DNA from: an uncultured Bacteroidales bacterium
GTDB lineage: Bacteria > Bacteroidota > Bacteroidia > Bacteroidales > Paludibacteraceae
Assembly (NCBI GenBank): GCA_902765485.1
Contig: CACWZZ010000013.1
Span: 1-64,000 of the forward strand
Reading direction: 5' to 3'
DNA: 64,000 nucleotides
Of the stretch, positions 42,421-51,215 are shown piece by piece (the first letter of the stretch is position 1; each line of letters starts with the position of its first letter). The notes beneath the pieces were generated by a model. That model saw only the letters and a program-made list of their open reading frames with translations. It did not search any database and was not told where the DNA came from. Made by a program: the position numbers and the translations under genes.

Positions 42421-45240
42421 TTAGAACTTAGCTACCAAATTACGATCACCGAACCCATTGTCCACTCTGCCGACGGGGCACCAGAACTTGGTCTGTGCGA
42501 CCCAATCGGTGGGGTACGCCGCCTGACGGCGGGAATACGGATGGGTCCATTCGTCCGCCACCACTTCGTACTCGGGGTGCGGGGCATTGAGAAGCACATT
42601 ATCGGTCTTGTCCGCCTTGCCGGACTCGATGTCGGCTATCTCTTGACGGATCCGGAGCAAGACGTCGCAGAAACGGTCGATCTCAACGAGCGACTCGCTC
42701 TCGGTCGGCTCAATCATGAGCGTGCCGTGGACAGGGAAAGAGAGGGTCGGCGCATGATAACCGTAGTCCATCAGACGTTTGGCTATGTCCGCTTCGGTGA
42801 TGCCGATAGCATGGAATTGTCTGCAGTCGAGGATCAGTTCATGCCCCACTCTACCCGTTGCGCCGGTATAAACGACGCCGTAGGCATCTTTGAGTCGCGA
42901 AGCCATATAGTTCGCGGAGAGGATCGCCGCCGCGGTCGCGTGACGGAGTCCCTCTGCGCCCATCATAGCGATGTAGCCCCATGAGATAAGCGCCATGTTG
43001 GCATTGCCGTAAAGCGCCGAGGAGACGCGGTTGGCTTCTTCGGTCGGCAGGCAGTCCGCCATGGCTTCGGTACAGCAGACAGCCCCCACTCCGGGACCGC
43101 CTCCGCCGTGAGGCGAAGCAAAGGATTTATGCAGGTTGAGGTGGCACACATCGGCCCCGATAAACGCCGGATTGGTCCAGCCGATCTGGGCGTTCATGTT
43201 CGCGCCGTCCATATAGACATAGCCGCCGTTGGAGTGGACGATTTGGATCATTTCGCGGATGGCTTGCTCGAAGATTCCGTGGGTGGAGGGGTATGTGATC
43301 ATACATCCGGCGAGGGTGTCTTTGTTCTCCTCCGCTTTCTGTTTCCAGTCGGCGATGTCGGTATTGCCCTGCTCGTCGCATTTGACGACGCAAGGGATGA
43401 AGCCCGCTTGAACGCAGGAAGCAGGGTTGGTGCCATGCGCGGAAGCCGGGATGAGCAGCACTTTGCGGTCGGTCTGTCCCAGCCGGCGGAGGTATTCACG
43501 AATGACCACCAGACCGGTGTATTCGCCTGCGGCTCCGGAGGTCGGTTGGAGCGTGCACGCGTCGAAGCCGGTGATGGCACAGAGCTGCTCCTGCAGCTGC
43601 TCCATGATCGCTTCGTAGCCCGCCACTTGCTCCGCCGGCGCCATCGGATGCGGCGCCATGGCAGCCCCGTACGTAACAGGGATCATTGCTGCCGCCGGGT
43701 TCAGCTTCATCGTGCACGAACCCAACGGGATCATAGAGGTAGCAAGGCTGATATCCTTGCGGTCAAGGCGCTTGAGATAGCGCATCAACTCGGTCTCGGT
43801 ATGATAGAGTTTGAAGACCTCCGCCTGCATGTAATCGACGTCGCGGACACGGCTCTCATCGATCGCCCAGAGTCCCTCGAAGGCTTCGTCAGATTCCTCG
43901 TACTGCGGCATGTTATCCGAAGCCTCAGCGAAGATCTCGATCAGCTCGTTCATATCGTCGATGTCCACCGTTTCGTCGATAGACAGTCCGATCCATCCGG
44001 CAGGGTCGTAGTAGAAATTGATACTATGTTCGCCCGCTTTCTCGCGCACGCGCTCGATCCATCCTTCGTCGCCCTCGCGGGTGATGCGCAGGGTGTCGAA
44101 GAACTCCGCGTTCTCCTGGGTATAGCCGTACGCCTGCAACATCTCGTTGAGGTACGATGCCTTGCCGTGTATTCCTTCGGCGATGGAGCGGATGCCCTCT
44201 GCGCCATGATAGACGCCGTACATGCCCGCCATCATAGCCGAGAGGGCTTCGGCTGTACATATATTCGAAGTTGCCCGTTCGCGTTTGATATGCTGTTCGC
44301 GGGTCTGGAGCGCCAGGCGGAAAGCCGGATGGTCGTGTGCGTCCTTGCTCAGTCCGATGATGCGTCCCGGCATCTCACGTTTGTACTCGTCACGGGTCGC
44401 CATATAGCCGGCGGTCGGACCGCCAAAGCCCATCGGCAAGCCGAAACGCTGCGCCGTGCCGCACATGATATCCGCGTCCAGCGGTTTGAGCAACGCCAGC
44501 GCCATGAGGTCCGCTACGACGGTCACTTTGAGTCCCGCCGCATGGCAGTCCTCGATGAAGGCGTCGTACTCCTCGATCGAGCCGTCGCTATTAGGCCACT
44601 GCACGAGCGCACCGAAGAAAGAGCTGTCGGGCGTGAAGTCCGCATAGGAGCCGAGGACGATCTCTATACCCTGCCCCGCCGCACGAGTGCGCAAGACAGC
44701 GAGGGTGTTGGACCAGATTTTCTCGTCCACAAAGACCTTGCGGACGTCCGCTTTGACCTGCTCACGCGAACGCAAGTTGCGCATCATGGTCACTGCCTCC
44801 GCCGCCGAAGTGGCTTCGTCGAGGAGGGAACAGTTCGCCAAAGGCAGCCCGGTGAGGTCCGAGATCATGGTCTGGAAGACAAAAAGCGCTTCGAGCCGTC
44901 CCTGGCTGACCTCCGCCTGGTAAGGCGTATAGGAGGTGTACCACACAGGGTTCTCCAGCATATTACGGCGAATGACGGCAGGCGTGATGGCGCCATACCA
45001 TCCGCGCCCGATATAGGAACGGGCAGGTGTGTTCGCAGAGAGCACCGCCTCCGCGATCTCCAAGTGCATTTGTTCCGTCAAAGGCTGGTCCAACTCGATT
45101 GGCTCCGGCAGCAAGATGTCCGACGGCATGGTCTCTCTAATGAGCGCTTCCATCGACTCGGCACCGATCGCCGATAACATGTGTTTTTCGTCTTCAGGCG
45201 TGAGTCCAATATGACGAGACTCCAGATAATTTTCTTTCAT
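42421..45240 (-). CDS. gcvP: Glycine dehydrogenase (decarboxylating), P-protein
   Basis: PLP-dependent P-protein of the glycine cleavage system. The 939 residues contain both halves of the fused protein: RHIGLTPEDEKHMLSAIG at the start, YTPYQAEVSQGRLEALFVFQTM in the N-half, and the active C-half with GSCTMKLN, PTSGAAGEYTGL, SAHGTNPAS and the PLP lysine in LHKSFASPHGGGGPG. Start ATG 45240 is chosen because the promoter is at 45279-45310; the longer frame would start upstream of the transcript. No gcvT or gcvH is adjacent. Divergent from the Crp/Fnr gene, so that regulator is a candidate controller. Confidence 0.97.
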   Translation of the reverse strand: MKENYLESRHIGLTPEDEKHMLSAIGAESMEALIRETMPSDILLPEPIELDQPLTEQMHLEIAEAVLSANTPARSYIGRGWYGAITPAVIRRNMLENPVWYTSYTPYQAEVSQGRLEALFVFQTMISDLTGLPLANCSLLDEATSAAEAVTMMRNLRSREQVKADVRKVFVDEKIWSNTLAVLRTRAAGQGIEIVLGSYADFTPDSSFFGALVQWPNSDGSIEEYDAFIEDCHAAGLKVTVVADLMALALLKPLDADIMCGTAQRFGLPMGFGGPTAGYMATRDEYKREMPGRIIGLSKDAHDHPAFRLALQTREQHIKRERATSNICTAEALSAMMAGMYGVYHGAEGIRSIAEGIHGKASYLNEMLQAYGYTQENAEFFDTLRITREGDEGWIERVREKAGEHSINFYYDPAGWIGLSIDETVDIDDMNELIEIFAEASDNMPQYEESDEAFEGLWAIDESRVRDVDYMQAEVFKLYHTETELMRYLKRLDRKDISLATSMIPLGSCTMKLNPAAAMIPVTYGAAMAPHPMAPAEQVAGYEAIMEQLQEQLCAITGFDACTLQPTSGAAGEYTGLVVIREYLRRLGQTDRKVLLIPASAHGTNPASCVQAGFIPCVVKCDEQGNTDIADWKQKAEENKDTLAGCMITYPSTHGIFEQAIREMIQIVHSNGGYVYMDGANMNAQIGWTNPAFIGADVCHLNLHKSFASPHGGGGPGVGAVCCTEAMADCLPTEEANRVSSALYGNANMALISWGYIAMMGAEGLRHATAAAILSANYMASRLKDAYGVVYTGATGRVGHELILDCRQFHAIGITEADIAKRLMDYGYHAPTLSFPVHGTLMIEPTESESLVEIDRFCDVLLRIRQEIADIESGKADKTDNVLLNAPHPEYEVVADEWTHPYSRRQAAYPTDWVAQTKFWCPVGRVDNGFGDRNLVAKF

Positions 45241-45278
45241 ATAGTATGATATTTTTATTTTCAAAACCTTTGCGAGTG

Positions 45279-45310
45279 CAAAGGTACACATTTTTTCTAA
45301 TATACGCAAA
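45279..45310 (-). promoter_or_regulatory. gcvP promoter
   Basis: TTTGCGTATATT (from 45310), 20 bp, TACCTTTG (45286-45279) on the minus strand. Confidence 0.7.
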
Positions 45311-45355
45311 AAAAAGAGCGCATAAATAAGAAATATGTTAAAAAACATAATTAAA

Positions 45356-45387
45356 TTTGCACATATCAAAGAAAAGTAGTATATTTG
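45356..45387 (+). promoter_or_regulatory. Crp/Fnr gene promoter
   Basis: TTTGCACATATC (from 45356), 20 bp, TATATTTG (45380-45387). Back to back with the gcvP promoter, with 45 bp between their -33 elements. Confidence 0.7.
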
Positions 45388-45414
45388 CAACATATTTCGA
45401 AACGTAACGAAATC

Positions 45415-46110
45415 ATGACAAATCTGGCAGGAGAAATCACCCCCATCTGGGAACTGAATCCCCTATGGGAGACGTTGACGGAAGAGGAACGCACACGCGT
45501 ACTCGGGAAAATCGAGATCGTTCAATACACAAAGAACGAGATGATCCATTTCGATGGCGAAGAATCATCCCACATGGGCATGCTGATCAGCGGAAAGATC
45601 AGGATTTATAAAGAAGGTATCGGTCAGAAACAGATTATCCGATTGCTCAAACCGTATGACGTGTACGGTTACCGCGCGTGCATCGCGAATGGTCCGTATA
45701 ACTCCAACGCCAGTGCATTTGAGGACAGCGTAGTATATCGGTTGCAGCGCGATGAGTTCGTCCGTCTGGCGAAAGAGAACGGCGCCTTCTGCTACGGAGT
45801 GATGCGGATGATGGCACAGGACCTTGCGATCTCGGAGATCCGGACCGTGAACCTGACGCAGAAACATATCCGCGGACGGTTGGCAGAGAGCCTGCTGCAA
45901 CTCGTGCATAAATACGGCGTGGAGGAAGACGGTCAGACATTAGCCATGCTGCTGCCGCGCGAGGATCTGGCGAACATGAGCAATATGACGACCAGCAATG
46001 CCATCCGGACGCTGAGTCAATTTGCACAAGAAGGGCTGGTCGCCATCAACGGACGAAGGATCAGTATCCTGAATGAGAAAGAGTTAGAAAAAATATCGCG
46101 CCTCGGTTGA
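45415..46110 (+). CDS. Crp/Fnr-family transcription regulator
   Basis: A 231-residue cyclic-nucleotide-binding-fold regulator. N-terminal beta-roll (HFDGEESSHMGMLISGKIRIYKEG, then LLKPYDVYGYRACIA), dimer helix, and C-terminal winged helix (LPREDLANMSNMTTSNAIRTLSQFAQEGLVAINGRRISILN). The Cys residues of oxygen-sensing Fnr are absent. Start ATG 45415 is taken because transcription should begin near 45394. It faces the M23 gene at its end and is divergent from gcvP. Ligand unknown. Confidence 0.92.
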   Translation: MTNLAGEITPIWELNPLWETLTEEERTRVLGKIEIVQYTKNEMIHFDGEESSHMGMLISGKIRIYKEGIGQKQIIRLLKPYDVYGYRACIANGPYNSNASAFEDSVVYRLQRDEFVRLAKENGAFCYGVMRMMAQDLAISEIRTVNLTQKHIRGRLAESLLQLVHKYGVEEDGQTLAMLLPREDLANMSNMTTSNAIRTLSQFAQEGLVAINGRRISILNEKELEKISRLG

Positions 46111-46121
46111 GACGCGATTTT

Positions 46122-47087
46122 TTAATCCATCATGTTGCCCATATTGGAGGACATCTGTACCATCCGGTCGTACTCCTCGGGCGAGAGGTCATAGAAATAA
46201 TAGTTGCGCGGGTCGATCGGTCGTCCCTGGTAGTGCACCTCGTAGTGGACATGCGGACCGGTGGACTTGCCGGTGTTACCGACGAGGGCGATCACGTCCC
46301 CTCGTTTCACTTTCTGCCCCACTTTCACGAGCCGTTTGGAGCAATGGGCATAGAGGGTGGCGTAATTGAAGCCATGGTCGATCTCCACCGTCTCGCCATA
46401 CCCTTGGCGCCAGCCGGAATAAGTGACCACGCCGTTTCCGGTAGCGAAAATATCCGTTCCGACGGGCGCAGAGAAGTCCATCCCCTCGTGGAAACGGCGG
46501 ATATGATAGACAGGATCGACACGCCATCCGAAACCGGAAGCCATGTGCTTGAGGTTCTTATTGAGCACCGGCTGGATCGCCGGAATATTCTCCATACGCG
46601 TCTCCTGCTTCTTCTCCAGATCCAAGATCTCGTCGTACGACCGCGCCTGCACGTACAGTGCCTTCTCCAGTATATCCACCTTACGCTGCAGATCCGCCGC
46701 CAGCTGGGTATTGGTCATGCGGGCAAGCGAGTCATAATAACTGATCTGCTGGGTTGCGCCCATACGGACGGAGATAGGGATCGGCTCGGCGCCGAGGATC
46801 GCGCGGTAGAGATTGTCGTCGCGCTGGGAGAGGTCGGAGAGGACGATCTGCATCTGGTCCACTTGCTTCGAGAGGACCTCCAACTCCGCCGAGAGGTTGC
46901 GGTTATATTGCATGAGCGACGCCTCGCGAGGGGACGGGAAGAAATAGAGGAAGGCATAGAAAAAGATCACGCCCAAGCATATACCTCCGATAATATATCC
47001 GCCGGAGCGGCGAAGCCAATAACGAAAGCCATGCTCTATGCGTTCCAGTTGGAGCGTCTCGGGATTAATACGATACTTCTTTGACAT
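46122..47087 (-). CDS. M23-family metallopeptidase
   Basis: A 321-residue cell-wall endopeptidase of the LytM type. It has one N-terminal membrane segment (YIIGGICLGVIFFYAFLYFF, about 30-50), a coiled coil (about 60-170) and the zinc-peptidase domain (HEGMDFSAPVGTDIFATGNG with the HxxxD motif, and GPHVHYEVHYQG). Membrane anchor plus coiled coil is the arrangement of enzymes that act in division or shape. It is last in the dnaX-ygiQ run; preceding gene end is spaced by a 52-bp 7-bp-repeat junction. Confidence 0.93.
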   Translation of the reverse strand: MSKKYRINPETLQLERIEHGFRYWLRRSGGYIIGGICLGVIFFYAFLYFFPSPREASLMQYNRNLSAELEVLSKQVDQMQIVLSDLSQRDDNLYRAILGAEPIPISVRMGATQQISYYDSLARMTNTQLAADLQRKVDILEKALYVQARSYDEILDLEKKQETRMENIPAIQPVLNKNLKHMASGFGWRVDPVYHIRRFHEGMDFSAPVGTDIFATGNGVVTYSGWRQGYGETVEIDHGFNYATLYAHCSKRLVKVGQKVKRGDVIALVGNTGKSTGPHVHYEVHYQGRPIDPRNYYFYDLSPEEYDRMVQMSSNMGNMMD

Positions 47088-47095
47088 AAAATTTA

Positions 47096-47139
47096 TTTAC
47101 AATTTGACAATTGACATTTGATATTTGACATTTGACGAT
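47096..47139. repeat. 7-bp repeat (ATTTGAC) at the YgiQ/M23 junction
   Basis: Five imperfect copies of ATTTGAC/ATTTGAT between the two genes. Confidence 0.75.
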
Positions 47140-48837
47140 TTATTTCTTGTACCAGAAAAAGTACTGGTTCTGGGATTTCTTCTCTTCGGGTGTGCGCGCG
47201 ACATAAATAGGTTCGCGCGTGTAAGGGTTGATGCCGGTGTAGAACATCGTGGTGGAGAGGGTCATGGGCGTCGGAGTGAAGTCCTGGACCTGCTCCGGGC
47301 GGTAGTGCATCTTCTTGGTCTCCTCGGCAAGCAGCGCCATGTCGCGTTTGGTGCAACCCGGGTGGGAGGAGATGAAATAGGGGATAAGTTGCTGGTTCAG
47401 CCCTGCCTCTTTGTTGATCCGCAGGAATAGTTCGCGGAAACGGAGGTAGTTCGCCCACGAGGGCTTGCGCATGATCTTGAGCACAGCGTCCGACGAATGT
47501 TCCGGCGCCACTTTGAGCCGCCCGGACACATGGCGGGTGATTAGTTGCCGCGCATACGCCTCCGACATCAGATCATAGCGAATGCCCGATCCCACAAAAG
47601 CATGTTTCACATACGGCAGTTTATCCACCGTTTGGTATATATCAAGAATCGCGCCAAAGTCTTGATTCAGGTTCTTGCAAATAGCCGGTTGCAGGCAGCT
47701 GGGTCGCGCGCATTGTTCGCAAATCGACCGATCCTTGCCATGCATGCCGTACATGTTCGCCGACGGACCGCCCAGATCGGAGATCACGCCATGCCAGTCC
47801 GGTAACCGGCTCAGCCGCTCTATCTGGCGCAGGATAGAGGCTTTGGAGCGCGAGACGATCTGTTTGCCCTGGTGGGCAGAGATCGTGCAGAACGAACAGC
47901 CGCCGAAACAGCCGCGGTGCATGCAGACCGACCATTTGATCATTTCGTACGCCGGGATATGTTTGTCCTTGTATTTGGGGTGCGGCGTATAGGTGTACGG
48001 CAGGTCGTAGATAGCGTCCAGTTGCTCGGTGGTCAGCGGCAGATAAGAGGGGTTGACCACCACCCATCGTTTGCCGACCGGCTGGACGATCGGCGTCTGG
48101 TGGATCTTATTGGACTCGATCTCTATGAGGCGGAAGTTCTCGGCGTGCGCGCGTTTGTCGCGCAGAGCCTCTTCGTGACTCGCCAGACGAATCGCGTTCT
48201 CCGGGATCTCGCTCTTGTCGGAAGTGAGGAATGCCGTCTGGGGCACGTCATGCGGCACGCGCGAAGGGTCGTTAGCAATCCGATTCGCGATGTCCGTCAT
48301 GGCTTGTTCGCCCATGCCATAGACCAGCAAGTCTGCGCCGCTGTCCACCAAGATAGACGGCATCAGCTTGTCCTGCCAATAGTCATAATGGGTGAGCCGC
48401 CGCATGGACGCTTCGATGCCTCCGATCACGATCGGCACATCGGGGTAGAGCTGTTTCAAGATCCGGCAATAGACCGTCGTGCAATAATCGGGTCTTGCTC
48501 CGGCGCGCCCCTCCGGCGTATAGGCGTCGTCCGAACGCTTGCGTTTGGCTGCCGTATAATGGTTTACCATCGAATCCATCGAGCCTGCCGAAACGGCGAA
48601 ATAGAGACGCGGACGACCGAACTTCTTAAAATCGCGGTAGTCGCCATGCCAGTCCGGTTGGGGAACGATGGCAATGCGGTAGCCCGCTGCCTCCAGCACA
48701 CGCCCCAAGACCGCTGCGCCGAAAGAAGGATGATCGATATAGGCATCGCCGGTGAAAAAGACGATGTCTAACTCATCCCATCCCCGGAGATCGGTCTCCT
48801 TGCGGGTGGTGGGTAGGTATTTTAAGAGATCAGCCAT
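47140..48837 (-). CDS. YgiQ-family radical SAM protein
   Basis: A 565-residue radical SAM enzyme. N-terminal B12-binding-like domain (FTGDAYIDHPSFGAAVLGRVLEAAGYRIAIVPQPDW), then the iron-sulfur motif MHRGCFGGCSFCTISAHQG (CxxxCxxC), GGPSANMYG and a C-terminal DUF3362 region. The reaction of YgiQ is unknown; the fold resembles enzymes that modify tRNA or tetrapyrroles. Between dnaX and the M23 gene in a collinear run. Confidence 0.95.
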   Translation of the reverse strand: MADLLKYLPTTRKETDLRGWDELDIVFFTGDAYIDHPSFGAAVLGRVLEAAGYRIAIVPQPDWHGDYRDFKKFGRPRLYFAVSAGSMDSMVNHYTAAKRKRSDDAYTPEGRAGARPDYCTTVYCRILKQLYPDVPIVIGGIEASMRRLTHYDYWQDKLMPSILVDSGADLLVYGMGEQAMTDIANRIANDPSRVPHDVPQTAFLTSDKSEIPENAIRLASHEEALRDKRAHAENFRLIEIESNKIHQTPIVQPVGKRWVVVNPSYLPLTTEQLDAIYDLPYTYTPHPKYKDKHIPAYEMIKWSVCMHRGCFGGCSFCTISAHQGKQIVSRSKASILRQIERLSRLPDWHGVISDLGGPSANMYGMHGKDRSICEQCARPSCLQPAICKNLNQDFGAILDIYQTVDKLPYVKHAFVGSGIRYDLMSEAYARQLITRHVSGRLKVAPEHSSDAVLKIMRKPSWANYLRFRELFLRINKEAGLNQQLIPYFISSHPGCTKRDMALLAEETKKMHYRPEQVQDFTPTPMTLSTTMFYTGINPYTREPIYVARTPEEKKSQNQYFFWYKK

Positions 48838-48864
48838 CAGTTTTCAGCCATCAGTTCTCCGTTA

Positions 48865-50580
48865 TTAATCGATCTGCAAATCCAGTTTCTCTTTGAGCAC
48901 AGCGAGCGCGGGGTTGGACTCCTGCATCAGCGCATATTTCTCCTCCGCCGTGTATGCCAGCTGTTCTCTGTCGTACTCCGCCAGGACCAGACGGATGGTC
49001 AGCTGATCATTATGCAGTTTGCTCCGAAGTTGCGCCAGAAGGGCAGGCATGGCTGCGCGCATCTGGTTCATCTGCCACGGGTTCGGCATCTGGATCTCCG
49101 CGGTGGTCTCATCCACCAGCACGGGAGAATAATTCTCGATCAACTGTTTCAGACGCAATTCCTCTGTATGGGTTGTAGCCAGACCAACCCACGCGTCTCT
49201 GAGTTGGTCAGCCGTGAAAGGGCTGTTCTGCTCCTCCTTGGGCGGTTGGGGTGTCTCCGGGGCATCGGGTTTGGGAGCAGGTTTGGGTCCCAGCCCGAGA
49301 CTGATCTTCGGCATCTTCGGCATCGAAGGAGCGGAAGGAGCGGCAGGTTGAGCCGCAGGTGCTGCCGGAGTTGCCGGAGTTGCCGGTTTCTCAGCCATCG
49401 GTTGAGGAGCCGGTTGCGGCGCTTGTTTCGGCGTCGGAGCCGCAGGTTGAGGGGCTTGTTGCGGAGCCGCTTGAGGGATATTTTGCGGCACTCCCAACTG
49501 GCATAGTTTGACGAGCGCCAACTCCACCGTCAGGCGTTTATTGCGCGCCGTACGATAGTTGATGTCGCATGTATTGAGGATGTCCAGCGCTTGGAAGATC
49601 CACATCGGCGCACAATGCTGCGCCTGCGCGGCATAGCGCGCACGGATCGCGTCGCTGGTCTCCAGAAGCGGAAGGGTCTGCGGGTCTTTGCTGACCAGCA
49701 CATCGCGCAAGTGTTGCGCAAAACCGGTGACAAAATGCCCGGCGTCAAAGCCATGATTCAGCACCTCATTCAGCAGCAGCAGCGCGCGGGTGACATCGTG
49801 CGTCAGCGCACTATCCACCAAGCTGAAGTAGTAATCCACGTTCAACACATTGAGCACCTCGATCGTGCGCTCGTACGTGATCGTCGTGCCGCAGAAAGCC
49901 ACCAGCTGGTCAAAGATCGAAAGGGCGTCTCGCATACCTCCGTCCGCCTTTTGCGCCACTACATTGAGCGCCTCCTCGGAAACGGTGATCCCTTCGTTCG
50001 CCGCCAGTTTTTGGAGGTGAGCGATGATATCGGGCACGGTAATACGGTTGAAGTCATACACTTGGCAGCGGCTCAGGATCGTCGGCAGCACCTTGTGTTT
50101 CTCCGTCGTCGCCAAGATGAAGATCGCGTATGAGGGCGGTTCCTCCAGCGTCTTCAGCAACGCATTGAACGCCGCCGTAGAGAGCATGTGCACCTCGTCG
50201 ATGATATAGACCGAATATTTGCCGATCTGCGGCGGGATGCGTACTTGGTCGATGATCGATTTGATGTCCTCCACCGAGTTGTTGGACGCCGCATCCAGTT
50301 CATGGATATTGAACGACCGCTGCTCGTTAAACGCCCGGCAGGACTCGCACTCGTTGCAAGCGTCGAAACCGTTTTGCGGGTTCAGACAGTTGATCGTCTT
50401 GGCGAAGATACGGGCACAGGTAGTCTTACCCACTCCACGCGGTCCGCAGAACAAATACGCATGCGCCAAGTGCCCCTGACGAATGGAGTTCTGCAAGGTC
50501 TGCGTGAGCGTCCCCTGCCCCACCACCGTCTCAAAAGTCTGAGGACGGTACTTGCGCGCTGAAACAATGTAATCAGACAT
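48865..50580 (-). CDS. dnaX: DNA polymerase III subunits gamma/tau
   Basis: Clamp-loader ATPase of 571 residues. It has FCGPRGVGKTTCARIFAKTI (Walker A), zinc-binding CNECESC, IIDEVHMLSTAAFNALLKTLEEPP (Walker B region) and sensor residues, then a Pro/Ala-rich linker (about 385-455) and a C-terminal part (about 460-571) that in other bacteria binds the polymerase. No frameshift-type A-run is evident, so a separate gamma form is not predicted. It follows the phosphopantetheinyl transferase by 5 bp. Confidence 0.96.
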   Translation of the reverse strand: MSDYIVSARKYRPQTFETVVGQGTLTQTLQNSIRQGHLAHAYLFCGPRGVGKTTCARIFAKTINCLNPQNGFDACNECESCRAFNEQRSFNIHELDAASNNSVEDIKSIIDQVRIPPQIGKYSVYIIDEVHMLSTAAFNALLKTLEEPPSYAIFILATTEKHKVLPTILSRCQVYDFNRITVPDIIAHLQKLAANEGITVSEEALNVVAQKADGGMRDALSIFDQLVAFCGTTITYERTIEVLNVLNVDYYFSLVDSALTHDVTRALLLLNEVLNHGFDAGHFVTGFAQHLRDVLVSKDPQTLPLLETSDAIRARYAAQAQHCAPMWIFQALDILNTCDINYRTARNKRLTVELALVKLCQLGVPQNIPQAAPQQAPQPAAPTPKQAPQPAPQPMAEKPATPATPAAPAAQPAAPSAPSMPKMPKISLGLGPKPAPKPDAPETPQPPKEEQNSPFTADQLRDAWVGLATTHTEELRLKQLIENYSPVLVDETTAEIQMPNPWQMNQMRAAMPALLAQLRSKLHNDQLTIRLVLAEYDREQLAYTAEEKYALMQESNPALAVLKEKLDLQID

Positions 50581-50585
50581 ATTTC

Positions 50586-51182
50586 TTAGTTTTTATAGGC
50601 GATAGTATATATATATTTCTCTTTTTCAATGGTCTCCAGCCGGTATGTTTTATTCGCCGGCAGAAGCGTTTGCAGTTGCTCGAACGAACAGATCCCGGTG
50701 CCTTCCGCTTTCACAACCGCTTCTTTTTGGGTCCAGAGGCGGGTGAACATTCGATCCGGCTGTGCCGCAGAACGGATCATTCGCTGCTCCTCCTCATTCA
50801 TCGTCCGCTCAATCAACTCCTCATCGGCATGGCGGATGGACTCGATGTCAATGCCGATCGGCTGCTCGTCCACGGCGACCGCTATGCCTGCCTTGCAATG
50901 ACTGATGCTGAAAAACGGTTCGTTCGGCAAAAAAGGTTTGCCGTGTTCGTTATATTCCATTTTCTGCCACTCGATCGGGGTTTTGTCGGGGTTTTGTCGG
51001 GGTTTTGTCGGGGTTTTAAGAATATCCCGCAACATAACCCAACTCTTCAGGCAGCAAAATTGTCCCATCGTGTGTTTGTATCGCAGCGCTTGTTCGCGCC
51101 GTTGGTCGGAAACGAGCGGTAACATCCTGTTCACCTCCGCCTCCGTACATTCCTCCATCCGGTCAAAAACAACCACTTTCAT
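50586..51182 (-). CDS. 4'-phosphopantetheinyl transferase (Sfp-type)
   Basis: Attaches phosphopantetheine to carrier proteins, using CoA and magnesium. In 198 residues it shows PIGIDIESIRHADEEL (Asp/Glu metal site) and FTRLWTQKEAVVKAEGTGI (W.KEA.xK), the two conserved Sfp-type motifs. Start ATG 51182 (MKVVVFDRMEE); a TTG at 51197 within the repeat is less likely. An inserted segment LKTPTKPRQNPDKTP (about 60-75) is coded by an 11-bp repeat. It overlaps nothing but abuts the RND pump gene across CTTTCAA repeats. Confidence 0.92.
   Translation of the reverse strand: MKVVVFDRMEECTEAEVNRMLPLVSDQRREQALRYKHTMGQFCCLKSWVMLRDILKTPTKPRQNPDKTPIEWQKMEYNEHGKPFLPNEPFFSISHCKAGIAVAVDEQPIGIDIESIRHADEELIERTMNEEEQRMIRSAAQPDRMFTRLWTQKEAVVKAEGTGICSFEQLQTLLPANKTYRLETIEKEKYIYTIAYKN
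50977..51017. repeat. 11-bp tandem repeat inside the phosphopantetheinyl transferase gene
   Basis: 3.7 copies of GGGGTTTTGTC. Three extra copies restore the frame, which is what is seen. Confidence 0.88.
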
Positions 51183-51215
51183 CCCTTCAACTTTCAACTT
51201 TCAACTTTCAACTAC
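51183..51215. repeat. 7-bp repeat (CTTTCAA) at the RND/transferase junction
   Basis: About four copies; the RND pump stop codon TGA (51201-51203) lies in the repeat. Confidence 0.85.
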
